DNA of 64,000 bases, from assembly GCA_031213475.1 (NCBI GenBank), contig JARUPZ010000005.1:12161260-12225259 (forward strand). Reading direction: 5' to 3'. The position numbers were made by a program, and so were the translations under genes. The DNA comes from Nereocystis luetkeana. Taxonomy: Eukaryota; Sar; Phaeophyceae; Laminariales; Laminariaceae. Under the pieces are notes generated by a model that was not told where the DNA came from, searched no databases, and saw nothing but the letters and a program-made list of their open reading frames with translations. Positions 1-10,689 of this stretch are shown here, piece after piece (the stretch's first letter is position 1; every line of letters begins with the position of its first letter).

Positions 1-1640
1 CAGGAAAAAAAACATCAGAGGGAAAAAAACAGGCAGACCAAAGACCCTCCAGGTGGTGGCAGCAGTTTGTGGTACGAGTAATATAGCCAGGTTCTCCCTG
101 CTAATCCGCCTGGAAACTTGCTGCCCAGACTGCCGTCTCCGCCCTGCGTTCGTCAAACACGCCCAGTCCCTTGCCGTCAGAAAATACGAAACGAGCAGAG
201 CAGGTTCGTCATCGTACCACGCCACACGAATATTTCAGTACGGCTTATCAATCAGAAAAGGAAGAGAAATAAATAAAATAAAAATCACGGAGAATCAGCG
301 CAAGAAAACAAAAACGAAACGAAAAGAAAAGACAAGGAAAGACCAAGTTCGAACCAGCTGCACCAGTTGGTGGCACTAATATTATGGTCATGTTCTACTT
401 CCTAGTCGGCCTGGTGCCTTGCTACCCTGTCTGCCATCTCCTTCCTACTTTCGTCCACGACAGTTTCCCTTCTACTCCTCCTGTTCCCCGCCCTTTCCGC
501 AATCCCTTTGTCGGGTTTTCTGCCACTTCTCCTGTTGCCCCCTCCACCCCCACTCCTTTGGACACCATCCACGGCGGATGCGCGGCGCTGCCTACTCATC
601 TCAGCCTCAGCCTCGTGCCACCTCACCATGAACCGTTCGGCTGCTTCGAGGGTCCCCCGGAACCACTTCCCCGCCTTTTTGGCTGCAGTGGAGCACAACG
701 CGGTCTCAACTCCAAACACCAAGGGGGCAACTTCCGTTGACCCTTCGGTGGCTCGGAACTTCCTAAGGTCTTCGACTATGCATCTATGCCAAGTCTTACA
801 CTGCCCGCCTGGTCTCGGGTTCTCCCCACCAGCTATCGTCCCGAACATTACCCGACTGGGTTATCGCTCCTTGCTTTGCCGTGCCTCGCCCCCGCAAAAA
901 AGATCCGCCGTTTACGAATAGTCGTTTCGATGCTCTCGCAACGTGTCATCTTGAGGGCCTTCGCGTACGAGAGGGTGGCATGGTCAGTACGAAGTCGGCG
1001 CTGGAAGCCAATGACTCGCAACAGGACTTACTTGGTGGTGCGCCGTTCGAAGCTTGGCAAAGTGTTCCACTCTGAGGGTCCACGTCACATACCCGTACAG
1101 CAGGGTCTCAATCACCTCGGCCTTCTGCATTCGGACTTTAAGGCTACGGAGGGCGGTCGTCCTATCATACAACTCCGGGCCGAACCGTTAGAGGCATGCT
1201 TGCATGAGGCGGATCCGTCGGTCGATTTCGATCGAGAGGTCAGCGTTTTCGTGGATATTGCCATCTAGGTATAAGAACTGGGTCGCCTGCTTGTACCTCT
1301 AGCCTTGTACTTCGATGATGAGCGGTGGTGCGGGGGTTGTCTGGTCTGGTGTTTGTAGGACCATTGTCTCTGTCTTCTTTTCCGACACCGTGAGGCCTGC
1401 TGCTTCGAAGACAGTCACGATGACTGTCATTATTTTCGCGAGCCCTTCAGCCGACTTCGAGACAATTCCTGCATCATCGGCGTACAACATGCCCCACAAA
1501 ACCCTTCGCAAGAACGCCAATGTATGTCATTATGGCTCCTGCTTCTCTGTTCGAACTACTCCAGCATCACTGAGTTAGACCAAATCCCTTACGATGGCTT
1601 CGTCTTGACTGAAGCGTACTAGTACGACGTGTGGCGATGA
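1..1640 (-). mobile_element. LINE-A copy 1, 5'-truncated non-LTR retrotransposon
   Basis: Minus-strand LINE-A fragment running from about 1,640 (5', inside the reverse transcriptase) to the window edge (3' untranslated region). The same order of blocks occurs in the copy at 35,081-36,756: RT C-terminus, GTGCCACCAACTGG segment, a second diverged copy of the coding end (near 100-180 here), then a T-rich UTR. The extreme 3' tail lies outside the window. The 5' break is inside the RT palm, as expected for 5'-truncated target-primed insertion. Confidence 0.85.
402..1635 (-). pseudogene. LINE-A reverse transcriptase, C-terminal part (broken)
   Basis: Read on the minus strand, the 1,299-1,520 segment carries the RT active-site box YADD (about 1,473-1,484) followed by the [12 protein letters not shown] block. 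The 984-1,172 segment carries the 'EVIETLLYGYVTW' block, and 402-848 carries the conserved C-terminus from 'MFGTIAGGENPRPGGQ' to the end 'DRVARHQAD'. These blocks are in order but in different frames, so at least two frameshifts separate them. The protein would be the polymerase of an APE-type LINE; the N-terminal endonuclease is missing. A Gly-rich run precedes the C-terminus, as in LINE-B. Non-functional. Confidence 0.8.
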
Positions 1641-3060
1641 GTTAATGTAAAAACAACAACAATATTCCAAAGGCCCAGTCTATGAAATATATTCCAAAAG
1701 GAAAGAAGATACCTGAAGTAATTACTCGTACGGAAACAAAGGTACCGTGTATGTTTTTCACGATGCATCGAAGAGGGGAACAAAAGCGGCAAAACGGAAC
1801 TGCAGTACTAAAAGGGTTTAATCTCCCGCCCTAAACCAACAAGGGGCAACACACACCACGCGCTGCTGTACTGCAGTTACTTAGTAGTAGTGATGCACAC
1901 AAGGCAGTGTTTCTTTTGAGACTGAAAGAAAGTGGGGTCCTGCTCTATTGACGACAGTAGTAGTAAAGCACACAAGGCAGTGTTCCTTTTTAGGCCGGAT
2001 CTTATGCAACTTTTTTTTAGTTGATTGTATGACTGTTTACGGAGGCTTCGGGGTATCTGGTCCCATATCTGATCAGATTTTTATCAAAATCACGTCTTCT
2101 GGAGCCTGTTTGGTGGAAAAAAAGTCCCTCCGAGATTTTATCACTCCTGAACTTCCATGAAATGATTTATTTTGGCAGCCTTTTCTGATCAATTCTGAAA
2201 AACAATGGTACAGCGAAGTTGCAATAAAAAGTTTGAATTTCAAAGATACCCGCCAAAAAAAAATCAGAACACGCTTCCTATGAGCCACCTAAAAAAAAAC
2301 AAAAAATCTTAACTTTTGGAAAAGCCCAAACAAAGCAAACCTGGGGCCGATGTCCAATATCGGCTTGAGAAAAACTCAGGCCGATCTTAGGCTCGAAGCG
2401 GCGAGATTCCGAGTCCTCGACAGACATCGATCAACAAAACCAACGATTGCGTCATGAATTCTGAACGGAGTGCGCTCGTTAGGGGTTCGACCCACCCTAG
2501 GGTCACCGTCTTCACACCATGGCCGGTGGCATGTGGCGGGAGCTGACCAGGCGTGTGATAAAAAAACAGTTGGCCCCTGGTTTGGACAAAACAGAAGACA
2601 AAACTTCTCCATCCGTCTCGAATTTCAAAAAATAGTCTTTTTTTCAGGTTTGGGAGGATACCGTAGGACGCCGCCGGCAAGCTCTCGCCCCCTAGACCAT
2701 GGATCCACCTGATATCTTCGAGGCCGTCATCTATACTCGTCGGGCTTGCCCGATACAGCGTGGGTCGGCCGTGGGCTGAGTCTATGTCGAGATCGAGCGC
2801 CAATCGTCGCACGAGCTGGTTTCGATCACCGTGTTGACAATTTGCGACCAGAAAAACACAAATTGCGCCGCCTGCAGCCGTTGGGGAAAAAAAAAGAAAA
2901 AATCAAACATTTTTCTCTTTTTTCCCCACACCAGCGGTACGAGAAAATGTTCGGCTGTTTTTTTAAAGCGATATATTTGGAAAAACACTTTTGAACTTCG
3001 CGTTTCCATTGGCATAGAAAGGTATAATTCTCACAAAACACTGCATGTGCCAAACAAGAG
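1641..3060. other. Unannotated AT-rich stretch, no convincing gene
   Basis: No ORF here resembles a known protein. A short block (GCACACAAGGCAGTGTT) occurs twice, near 1,893 and 1,968, so part of this is decayed repeat. T- and A-homopolymers are frequent. Confidence 0.5.
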
Positions 3061-3328
3061 TACCTGGTATATAAAAATGACGTGGTTGGTATACGACAAG
3101 ACCTCGGCAAGATATCGGCGAAAACTCAAAACTACCAACTGTTCAACTCGAAGTTCGTATTGGAATCGTCTATCCCGATCAGGGCGAAAATTGGCGAAGA
3201 CTTAGCCGAAAACCCTACGAGAAGGCCGACATACAACTTTCATTGCCCGGTTTACCACCCATCAAGATATATATTGCCGAAACGCAATTTCCATACGTAC
3301 GTAAAACAAGTATTATATATACCAGGTA
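3061..3328. repeat. MITE-like segment bounded by inverted TACCWGGTA ends
   Basis: The segment starts TACCTGGTATATA (3,061) and ends with the reverse complement, TATATACCAGGTA (to 3,328), giving a terminal inverted repeat of about 13 bp around 268 bp of AT-rich DNA with no coding capacity. It could be a short TA-inserting element, or two independent TACCWGGTA scars that happen to face each other (see findings). Confidence 0.4.
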
Positions 3329-3418
3329 GGTGGTGTACGACAATAAATACTGTTTTTTCTGCGCTCTTTATTGCGAGTTTCGATCTGAACATTTAACCTC
3401 GTATTTGCGCATACCGTT

Positions 3419-3490
3419 ATAAGGATCACCTTGGGCTGGGTAATCGATCGGTCTCTTACCCCTATAGCTCAGTAGGTAACACGTTCACAA
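3419..3490 (+). repeat. tRNA-like SINE head (family 2), fragment
   Basis: Contains CCCCTATAGCTCAGTAGG, which has a good RNA polymerase III A-box (TAGCTCAGTAGG), after the family-specific leader CACCTTGGGCTGGGTAATC. The same leader plus A-box recurs at 6,860 and 7,128. No B-box follows in this copy, so it is truncated. Confidence 0.5.
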
Positions 3491-4307
3491 TACAGTAATA
3501 TTATGCAGACAAAGAAACGGAAAACGAGCCTATTTTCTTTTTCTCAGACGAGTTACGGTCGCTTATTTTATGTTTTTCCAGATACCAGGGTATATATTTG
3601 TATCGGTCATACATCTCTCGAACAAAAAAACAGGGCTTGTTTTCCATTATTTGTGGGTTGGTGGATGATCAACACCGTGAAAAAAGCGCATCCCAATGGT
3701 ATTGGAATAGAAGGTAGTATTGAGCGAGGCGTGGCCAATCTACCGCTTTGGCAGCACTTTAGATGGATGGCATGATAACACGGCACCCGTCGACGTGTGC
3801 GGTGCAGAGCGGCAGGACCTATTCAACTCGTGGTAGAAACGTTGTAAGGCTTGAGACGCTAATCATCCAGGGTCTCGTGTGGATCACGCGACAACAAGTG
3901 AATTGGGCGGGCGTGTTTTGCGGGCTTTGTGCGCCGATTTTTGCCTCCATTATCGTTATCGTTATCTTTATCGAAGTTATTTCGGCCTTATCGTACCGAA
4001 ACCTTTCTGGTTTCGATATCCAACAATATTAAATAGTTGTTGTGATGTGTCGTGCTGTCCTGCTGTGGGTTGTTTTCTTCTTATGGTTACAGCGGTTTAC
4101 ACAGCACCATGGTCGTTATCCGCACTCTGCACCACCCCGCGTCGAGGTGGTCTCAGGTTTGGTACGGCACGACAATTTCGTACCGAGCAGGCGGTTCCGC
4201 GAGGACGTTCTAGAAGATTTAGAGCTGCCAACTAGGGGGGGCTCCAGAGTAAATACTCGTGTTGGCGCTCCCGCCGTGGTAAAACAAACGCTCTGAAGCC
4301 TATTAAT
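3491..4307. other. Unannotated stretch, no convincing gene
   Basis: Short ORFs on both strands show no recognizable domain. No repeat shared with the rest of the window was noticed. Confidence 0.4.
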
Positions 4308-4420
4308 AATGAGGCGCGCGAGCGAAGCGAGCCATTTTTTCTTGGTTTTTAACCAAGGAAAAAAGCCTCTTCATAGCGGCTCGGATACGAGGGTAGGGTG
4401 CCTTGTTTTGAGTGTTTCTG
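4308..4420 (+). repeat. Dispersed repeat with hairpin, also at 36,757-36,868 (inverted)
   Basis: About 110 bp shared with 36,757-36,868 in reverse complement: GGCGCGCGAGCGAAGCGAG, then a hairpin (TTCTTGGTT / AACCAAGGAA with TTT loop), CGGCTCGGATACGAGGGTAG and GGGTGCCTTGTTTTGAG. Here it runs into a TG-rich stretch; at 36,757 the corresponding TG stretch is where LINE-A is inserted. Confidence 0.65.
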
Positions 4421-4675
4421 TATGGTGTGTCTGTGAGTTGGTGTGTGTGATTCAACATATTTTTGGACCACCTTCCACTACCGCGCTCTACGCACAGGCC
4501 ACCAACTCCAGTTCCCGCGGGCTCTGTGCACGCACACACACGCAAGACACTCTCTCGTCCTGGTGGGGTGGAAAATCGTTATCAGTTCGCTAGGTCCTGG
4601 TGCGGCAACGTGTGTAGGCACATACATGTCTGTGCTGGGACGTGTTCAAAATACAAAATCATCACGTTTTTTTTT

Positions 4676-4808
4676 CGTGCCTGCCAACAGCAGGCACACT
4701 GTGCCTGCCCACAGCCGGCAGACTATGCTTATCCACCGCAGGCAGATTGAGCCTGTCCGCAGCACTCCACAGCTGGCAGACTGGGCCTGTCCACAGCAGG
4801 CAGACGGC
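4676..4808 (+). repeat. 24-bp minisatellite, about 5 units
   Basis: Units of the type GCCTGTCCACAGCAGGCAGAC; the equivalent array in the other arm (19,917-20,222) has about 13 units. Confidence 0.85.
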
Positions 4809-5579
4809 TTTTTTTTTTGCTTTTTCTTTTTAATTACGTAATAACTAGCGAAAACCAACTCCGAGCAGTCATAGGCAGACTTCGCTTGTCTGTCCCCAGC
4901 AACTTTCGGGTCATGTACTGCAGGTGATATTGTCAGACCTACCCTCCTACTGATGAGGGGACGGAGAAGCAGGAGAACATCTGCTCTAGATGTTGTACAG
5001 CAGTCAGTAGGAGTGGTGGCACCTACCTGCTACGAGAAGCTCTGTTGGATAAATGTATGTCATGTCAGGTTCTACATACATCCTCTTCAAATTATGAGCG
5101 TGGAATCAGGAACCACACACACAACATCGAGTACGGTGTACAAAGGGCTCAAGGGTTAAACCGACACAAGCCGGGCGTACTGCAACGCTGACCTTGGCCT
5201 CGTGGATCCTACTGCTGCTACTGCTGCTGCTGATTTGCTGTTGTAGAAGCTCTGATGTAGATGTAGCACAGCAGCAGTAGTTGCTAGGCACCTGCCACGA
5301 GAAGCTCTTCTTGTTGGGCATGCCATGTTCGTGTTGTCGTCTCGAAAAAATGTTTCCGACTTTCGAGGTGGGAAGCAGGAAACATGAAAAAAAGACGAGT
5401 GCAGGGTACGTACTACGTAGTATGTGAATATGTACGCGTACAAAGGGTGCAAAGGTTAGACCGACAAGACGAGCGTATCGCGACGCTGACCCTGACCTCG
5501 TGTATCCTACTGCTGCTGCTACTGCTGCTGCTATGGGGCGGAAGGCGCACTGCTGCTGTAGATGTCGTACAATAATAGT

Positions 5580-5912
5580 GAGGACCTTTAACAATCTGGG
5601 AGAAGGGATCTTTAGGTTGGTAGGCTGTTCGGATGTTTTGGTTCCTGTTAGGATCAAGGCACGGGCGGAGACCCAACCCAACCCCTGACTCTAACCCTAA
5701 CCCTAACCCTAACCCAAACCCTGATCCCAAACCGCAGCCGAAACGGGCCAAAACTCGCCATAAACGAGGCTACGCCGAGTTTGCATCGAACCAGGAACTT
5801 TCTCAGATAGATATAGATGCGGACGACGATTCCGAAGTGCAGACCACGCTACACATTTTTCAAGTGAAAAACACCCCTAAAGATCCCTTCTCCCAGACTG
5901 CTAAACCTACTC
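5580..5912 (+). mobile_element. hAT-like MITE carrying telomeric repeats (TEL-MITE copy 1)
   Basis: A 333-bp element flanked by a perfect 8-bp duplication ATAATAGT (5,572-5,579 and 5,913-5,920). Termini are inverted repeats: left GAGGACCTTTAACAATCTGG, right end read inverted GAGTAGGTTTAGCAGTCTGG, both continuing GAGAAGGGATCTTTAGG. An 8-bp duplication is typical of hAT-superfamily elements; no transposase is encoded. The interior holds a CCCTAA array (5,691-5,720) and a conserved block ending GACGATTCCGAAGTGC. Related copies lie at 17,789-18,369 and 38,238-38,330. Confidence 0.8.
5691..5720 (+). repeat. Interstitial telomeric repeat (CCCTAA)n inside TEL-MITE
   Basis: Four to five CCCTAA units with slightly diverged flanks (TGACTCTAA, CCCAAACCCTGA). 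It is an internal part of the MITE, not a chromosome end, because the same block recurs in each MITE copy. Confidence 0.85.
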
Positions 5913-6054
5913 ATAATAGTCCAAGTAAAGTTGTGGTGGCACATGTTTTTTCCAGCAGTGTTTTCTGGTTGAAATTCAGCACAATAATAATTTGAGAATG
6001 AAAAATCTGCATCTCAGATGTTTTGTCCCAACAGAAAGAGCTTCTTTTTCGTAG

Positions 6055-6240
6055 CAGGTAGGTAAAGTGTCGTGTGTTGTGTGTTCTTGACTCTTTCTAC
6101 CCGTCGACATCCCGGCACCACAGCAGTGTCCGTGTCAATTCCTTAATGCCTGATGAGAGTTCTGTGGTCACAGCATTTCAGATTTCTTCTTCAAATTATT
6201 ATGCCGGATTTCGAGCTGGAAACCAGGTGACACACGACGA
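6055..6240 (-). repeat. LINE-3'-end-like block in left arm
   Basis: Minus-strand sequence related to the LINE-A 3' terminus (TTTCTACCCGTCGACATC, CAGTGTCCGTG, TTCTGTGGTCACA on the plus strand), but followed by a distinct segment shared only with 17,330-17,480. It is probably the 3' end of a sister LINE family, older than the arm duplication. Confidence 0.6.
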
Positions 6241-6859
6241 AATCCGGTACTTTTTCATATTTATTTCAAGAGCAGGAGAGGCCAAGACCATTAAAATTTG
6301 AGAAATTTTTTGAGATGCACCCACGACGGCGTACAGTAGTACAGCAGGAGTACCTACGTGGTAGATATTATTATTATTTATTTTGCCATCCGACAATGTG
6401 CAGCATGATCTTCAACATGGATCACTCATAACTTTCCCGAAAGAAGAAAACCTCGGAAACGTGGTATTAATAGATATTCCTCCGAGTTCGTTCACACTAA
6501 TAGAAAAATAAACGTATGCCCCCAGCATGATGCATCGCAGGTGTGACTACTGCAGGTATTCCCGAGGTCGCGCCTCATTACCACCAATTACAACTAATAG
6601 TAGTGACTCTCTGCAGGCCCAAGTGAAGCCCGTGGTATTTACACTCTAAAGAAACTAAACGATTTGGATTATGGAGGCCATGTGGCACGCTTAATTTTTT
6701 AACCGACTTTCATGGACACAACACCGCTCGTGGCGCGGGTTTTTCACTTGGTTTTAATATGTACCTGATTTTGGCTCAAAAGGATCAGAAACAACTTATT
6801 TTGGCATTTGCCCTTATTCTTTTCTCTTATTAAATAGCTCGGTCTATTTCAAGCGGTTG

Positions 6860-6990
6860 TTATAAGGATTACCTTGGGCTGGGTAATCGATCGGTCTTTT
6901 ACCCCTATAGCTCAGTAGGTAACACCTTCACATTTGACGTCGTCCAGGTCACGGGTTTGAACCTCACTCCGAACGTTTCTTTTACAGAAA
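6860..6990 (+). repeat. tRNA-like SINE head (family 2)
   Basis: Leader TACCTTGGGCTGGGTAATCG, A-box TAGCTCAGTAGG (about 6,908-6,919) and B-box-like GGGTTTGAACC (about 6,952-6,962), spaced as in a tRNA. The acceptor and D stems do not pair, so this is a tRNA-derived SINE promoter and not a functional tRNA gene. The body downstream (to about 7,120) is unidentified. Confidence 0.55.
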
Positions 6991-7127
6991 CGCTTGCGCG
7001 TGCACACCTAAAAAAACACATCTCCCTGGTTCCCCAGGTAATGAAACGAAGCGGGTAGGTCAGCGTACGGACGTATACGGTTCCGACGCCCCAAAGACCC
7101 CGCGGTTCAGAGGGGGGGAGAGTGTCT

Positions 7128-7330
7128 TGAGGATTACCTTGGGCTGGGTAATCGATCAGTTTTTTACCCCTATAGCTCAGTAGGTAACACCTCCACATGT
7201 TGGCCACCTCGCCTGCGGGGGGGGGGGGACGACAGATTGTTTCTTCTAGTTTCCTTTCCTTTCACTTTTTTTTTGTTTTCTCTTTCGGTTTATGTCTTCT
7301 TTATTTCTGTGTTCTTTTTTTATTATTATT
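7128..7330 (+). mobile_element. tRNA-like head fused to LINE-A 3' segment (chimeric SINE?)
   Basis: A third copy of the family-2 leader and A-box (7,128-7,197) runs straight into LINE-A 3'-UTR sequence: GTTGGCCACCTCGCCTGC plus a long G tract, then ACGACAGATTGTTTCTTC and T-rich sequence (7,198-7,330). A pol III head joined to a LINE 3' UTR is the architecture of a SINE mobilized by its partner LINE, but the LINE-A terminal tail is missing, so a chance junction is possible. Confidence 0.45.
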
Positions 7331-7412
7331 ATGCTTGCAATCCGACAACGTGTAATGTTGTTCTAATAAACGACTTACAGAAAGTAAGTGAAGAACTCTC
7401 CAGAACAAAAGC

Positions 7413-7850
7413 GCGGCAGTTGTTGTCGTTGTTGTTGTCTTCACATTAAATCGTCCTTTCTACCCGGCTTCATCAGCACACCCAGTGTCCGTCCTGATCC
7501 CCTATCCTAGAGAGATACTGATTCTGCGGTCACAGACTGTGAGACAGAAGAAGACCAAAAATAAAACTAAATCGCAAATTCAAGTGTCAAGCAAGTGAAG
7601 TGTCAGCGTACTGGGTACGAGAACACAACAACACAATCAAGACCGGAAAAATAAGAGCAAAAAACAATAAAAAATACCTGGTACGTGATAAAAAACTGGA
7701 ATGAAACAAGAAGAAAGAGAAAAAGAAAAAAAAGAATGCAAACGACGTAAGGACTTCAAAAAGCCTGCTAGACGGACAACATACGTGCTCAGGAAGGGCA
7801 GGTATCTGCTGCACGGACGAAGCAGCACGAAAGAGAGGGAGATACAGTAT
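7413..7850 (-). mobile_element. LINE-C 3' end, fragment
   Basis: Near-identical to 53,303-53,725: the plus strand reads GTTGTTGTTGTCTTCACATT, ATCGTCCTTTCTACCC, CACCCAGTGTCCGTCCTGAT, and ends at CACGAAAGAGAGGGAGATAC. It contains only LINE-C 3' UTR. Relative to the 53.5-kb copy it carries TACCTGGTA at 7,675-7,683. Confidence 0.8.
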
Positions 7851-7861
7851 CCTACGAGAAA

Positions 7862-7932
7862 TCAGAACCGATTGTTTCCTTTCGTTTCTCTATTTCATAG
7901 AATGTGTATGTCGTGCCAGTCGTATTTACCTA
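7862..7932 (+). mobile_element. LINE-A 3'-UTR scrap
   Basis: About 70 bp matching the LINE-A 3' UTR (TTGTTTCCTTTCGTTTCTC, TATGTCGTGCCAGTCGTAT), sandwiched between LINE-C and LINE-B. Confidence 0.55.
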
Positions 7933-7934
7933 TC

Positions 7935-10165
7935 AATAACACCTTGGGAAGCTTCTACGAGATTATCGTCGCTGTGTGGAGGGGAGGGGTCGTGCCGCAG
8001 CAATGAAAGAATGCAACGATTAAGGTGCTGCACAAGAAGAAAGACAGGACGGAGTATGGTAACCACCGTGGCCTTTCCCTTGTCGCGCATGCCGGCAAAG
8101 TACTCCTCGAAGTCATCGCGCGCCGACTCAGCGACTACTGCGAACGGGAAGGCATCCTGCCAGAGGAGCAGTGTGGCTTTAGGCCCGAATGATCGACGGT
8201 CGACATGATGTCCGTGGTGCGACGCTTGCAGGAATTGGCAAGGAAGAAGGACACTCCGCTGTTCATGTGCTTTGTCTACCTCACCAAAGCCTATGACTCC
8301 GTCGACCGAACCCTCCTGTGGGCTGTTTTGGCTCGCTTTGGCGTGCCACCTAGAATGCTCCCCGTTATCCGCCAATTCCACGACGGCATGCGAGTATGCG
8401 TGCGGCTGGATGACGGCGAGTGATCAGATATGTTCGACGTGAAACAGGGCCTACGGCAAGGGTGTGTGCTCGCGCCATTGTTGTTCAACATGTTTTTTAC
8501 AGCGGTGCTGCGTGTGGCGGAGAAACGTTTCGCTGCTGGTAAAGCCATCACGGACAGCTTGGTGCAACTCCAACAAAAGCAGGAGACGAAGAAGAAAAAG
8601 AAGAGGGGGAAGGCACGGGGCGGGCACGCCGACGGACAGGGGAATGATAAAGAGGCCCAGACACTGTGGGTTATGCTCTATGCTGACGATGCGGGCATAG
8701 TATCGAGATCACCCAACGGCCTGGAGAGGATGATGACGGTGATCGTGTCTGCATGATGTGCCGCTTTCGGCCTGACGGTCTCGGAGGCCAAGACGGAGAT
8801 AATGTGTCTGCAAACGAAAGATGGGGGGAACGTGCCGTTCACCGTCACCGCCGCCGGCCAAGTATACAAACAAACGACCGAGTTTGTGTATCTGGGCGGG
8901 GCTATCAGCGCAGATTGGACGCGCAGAAGTGTCGATGTAACGCGTCGACTCCAGAGGGCATGGGCATGCTTCGGACGGTATAAGATGGAAATGTATGACC
9001 GCCCGGGTGTGCGCCTACCACTGAAGGTGCGAATGCTGAGAGCCGAGGTGATCGAAACGTTGCTCTACGGTTGCGTTACTTGGAGCCCGAGCAAGACTGA
9101 TTACGGTAGGCTACGGGAGGTCCACCCCAAGATGCTCCTCCGATGCATCGGCTGGCGAAAACGAAAGCGCGAAGACCACAATCTATCCTATGCTAGCGCG
9201 CTTCTCAGGACAAAATCTGAAAGCGTTGAGACGACGGTACGCAGACGTAGGCTCTTGTTTGCGGGCTTTGTGACACGCATGGGAGAGGAGCGTTTGCCGA
9301 AGAGGGTGACGTTTGGGGAGATGGTTGGGGGTAAGGGTTACTCCGGAGGACAGGAGTGGGACTGGATGAGGTATCTAGAGGAGGACCTCAAGGAGTTCGG
9401 TATCAAGCCCAAAGGGTGGCGCGAGGCAGCACAGAAAGCCGGCAGATGGTTCCGACGGGTCGAGGAAGGGGCGGAGGCCTTCATGCGGAAATTTTAATGG
9501 CATACAGATGAGAAGGAGGCATCGGCAGAACGGCATAGGATAGCTGCAACCACGACCACAGCCGTTGACGCCAACGCGAGTGCGCAGAATGGCAGGGAAG
9601 AGGGGGGGGGCGAAAGGGGGACGAGGGGGAATGGGGGGGGGAGGGGGGAGGGGCGGTCTGCCCAACAGACTGAAGCCTGGTTATGGCCATCATCGTCATG
9701 ATGCACTCCCTTCTTTGGGACCCAAGTAACTAGCATGGTGGCACCTGGGTAACTTTGCGTGTCTGTATGCTCCAGTGCCTGCCTTTCGCATTTTCTTTTC
9801 CCCCCGCCCGTGATTATCGCTTTTTTGTCCCAACTTTTTTTCATTTTTCTTTCATTCCCGTTTGTACCTCTTTGTGTCTTTGTTAGTATGGTCCGTTATG
9901 CCTTTTTTGCGCTTTGCTATCTGCTTCTGTTTTTTTTTTTTTTTTTTCTTCGCTTCATCTTGTTTTTTAGGTTTTTGTCTGCTATCAACACTCTCCTTTT
10001 TGCTTCCCTGGTGTCCGCAGTCAGTGCGTATGCTTCTTTCGTGTATTTTTGCCTATGTTTTACTTGAGGTATTTCTTCCACTCCAGAGTTATTGGAGCCT
10101 GTCCTGCAACCCCGGACTGTATTGTATTGAGAATTAATGTGAGAACAACAACAACAACAACAAAA
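7935..10165 (+). mobile_element. LINE-B copy 1, 5'-truncated
   Basis: Collinear with 61,496-63,722, starting at CACCTTGGGAAGCTTC and ending with the tail TTAATGTGAGAACAACAACA (10,134-10,163). The UTR contains long T runs and TTATTGGAGCCTGTCCTGC. Truncation falls at the start of the RT domain. Confidence 0.9.
7940..9497 (+). pseudogene. LINE-B reverse transcriptase (copy 1, broken)
   Basis: RT blocks in order: NYRGISL-type region (degenerate), 'EEQCGFRPE' near 8,160, '[11 protein letters not shown]' near 8,290, '[14 protein letters not shown]' near 8,450, intact active-site box YADD near 8,680-8,691, 'GLTVSEAKTEIMCL' near 8,770, then the C-terminal part '[13 protein letters not shown]' (about 9,046) to about 9,497. 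Against the 61-63-kb copy there are TGG to TGA at about 8,004, CGA to TGA at about 8,190, TGC to TGA at about 8,421, and a 3-bp gain creating a stop near 8,754. It ends early, at TAA 9,495-9,497, where the other copy reads through. Inactive, though the YADD box itself survives. Confidence 0.85.
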
Positions 10166-10167
10166 GT

Positions 10168-10376
10168 ATCATGGCATGGCATTGCATTGCCCACGCACTG
10201 CAGCTGCGCTTACTACATATATATGTGGCAGCGTAGTATCTCCGTGGCGTAGCTTTGTGACCACATAACCTGTACGAGTATCTCTTCTAGGATTGGAGAA
10301 TCGGCACGGACACTGGTTGTGCTGGATGTCGACGGGTAGAAAGAACGGTTTAATGTGAAGAACACACACACATATG
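10168..10376 (+). mobile_element. LINE-A 3' terminus, fragment
   Basis: Last ~200 bp of LINE-A (GGCATTGCATTGCCCAC ... GGCACGGACACTGGTTGTG ... GTCGACGGGTAGAAAG) ending GGTTTAATGTGAAGAACACA. It abuts the tail of LINE-B copy 1. Confidence 0.8.
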
Positions 10377-10384
10377 AAGGGAGC

Positions 10385-10680
10385 CGTGTGGGGTGGGTAG
10401 ATCACGAGCCGGCTTTGCTTGTTTCGTATTGTCTGACCAAGTGAGGCCAACGGGCGGGGCATAGTTGACGAAGGCGGGATGGGGACGGCAATCAGGGTAG
10501 CAAGGTACCAGGAGGATTATCAAGGAGAACCTGGCTATGCTACTCGTACCACGAACTTCTGCGGCTGCCTTGAGGGTGCTTTGTGCTTTGGTTTGCCTTT
10601 GATTTTCCCTTGGTTTTTCGTCTTGCTATGTTCACGTACTACTAGTAGTAGTGTCTTACTAGTACGGGTAGAAAGAACAC
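10385..10680 (+). mobile_element. LINE-A 3' UTR, internally deleted
   Basis: Starts in the second coding-end-like block of LINE-A (GAGCCGTGTGGGGTGGG, GTAGCAAGGTACCAGG) and jumps, after TTCACGTACTACTAGTAG, to GGGTAGAAAGAACACATACA near the terminus. The middle of the UTR, including the G tract, is deleted. Confidence 0.65.
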
Positions 10681-10689
10681 ATACACTTC

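Larger units (their letters stand above)
4420..6605 (+). repeat. Left arm of a large inverted duplication
   Basis: Matches 17,055-20,471 in reverse complement in collinear blocks: TG-rich edge, 24-bp minisatellite, GTCAGACCTACCCTCC block, CTG/CAG-rich blocks, the telomere-repeat MITE, a LINE-3'-end-like block near 6,080, and GAGGTCGCGCCTCATTAC at 6,566-6,584. The right arm is longer because of later insertions (LINE-B with a nested SINE, a second MITE copy, and two unknown segments of about 175 and 270 bp). No gene is convincing in this arm. Confidence 0.85.

Noticed and set aside
4945-4985. Hammerhead ribozyme (CTGATGAG near 4,950)
   Set aside because: No GAAA core box or matching stems at the required spacing.
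6768-6785. ATTTTGGCTCAA, part of the dinoflagellate spliced-leader sequence
   Set aside because: Only 12 bases match and the 5' half of the leader is absent, with no donor site in place; not enough to call a spliced leader or a dinoflagellate.
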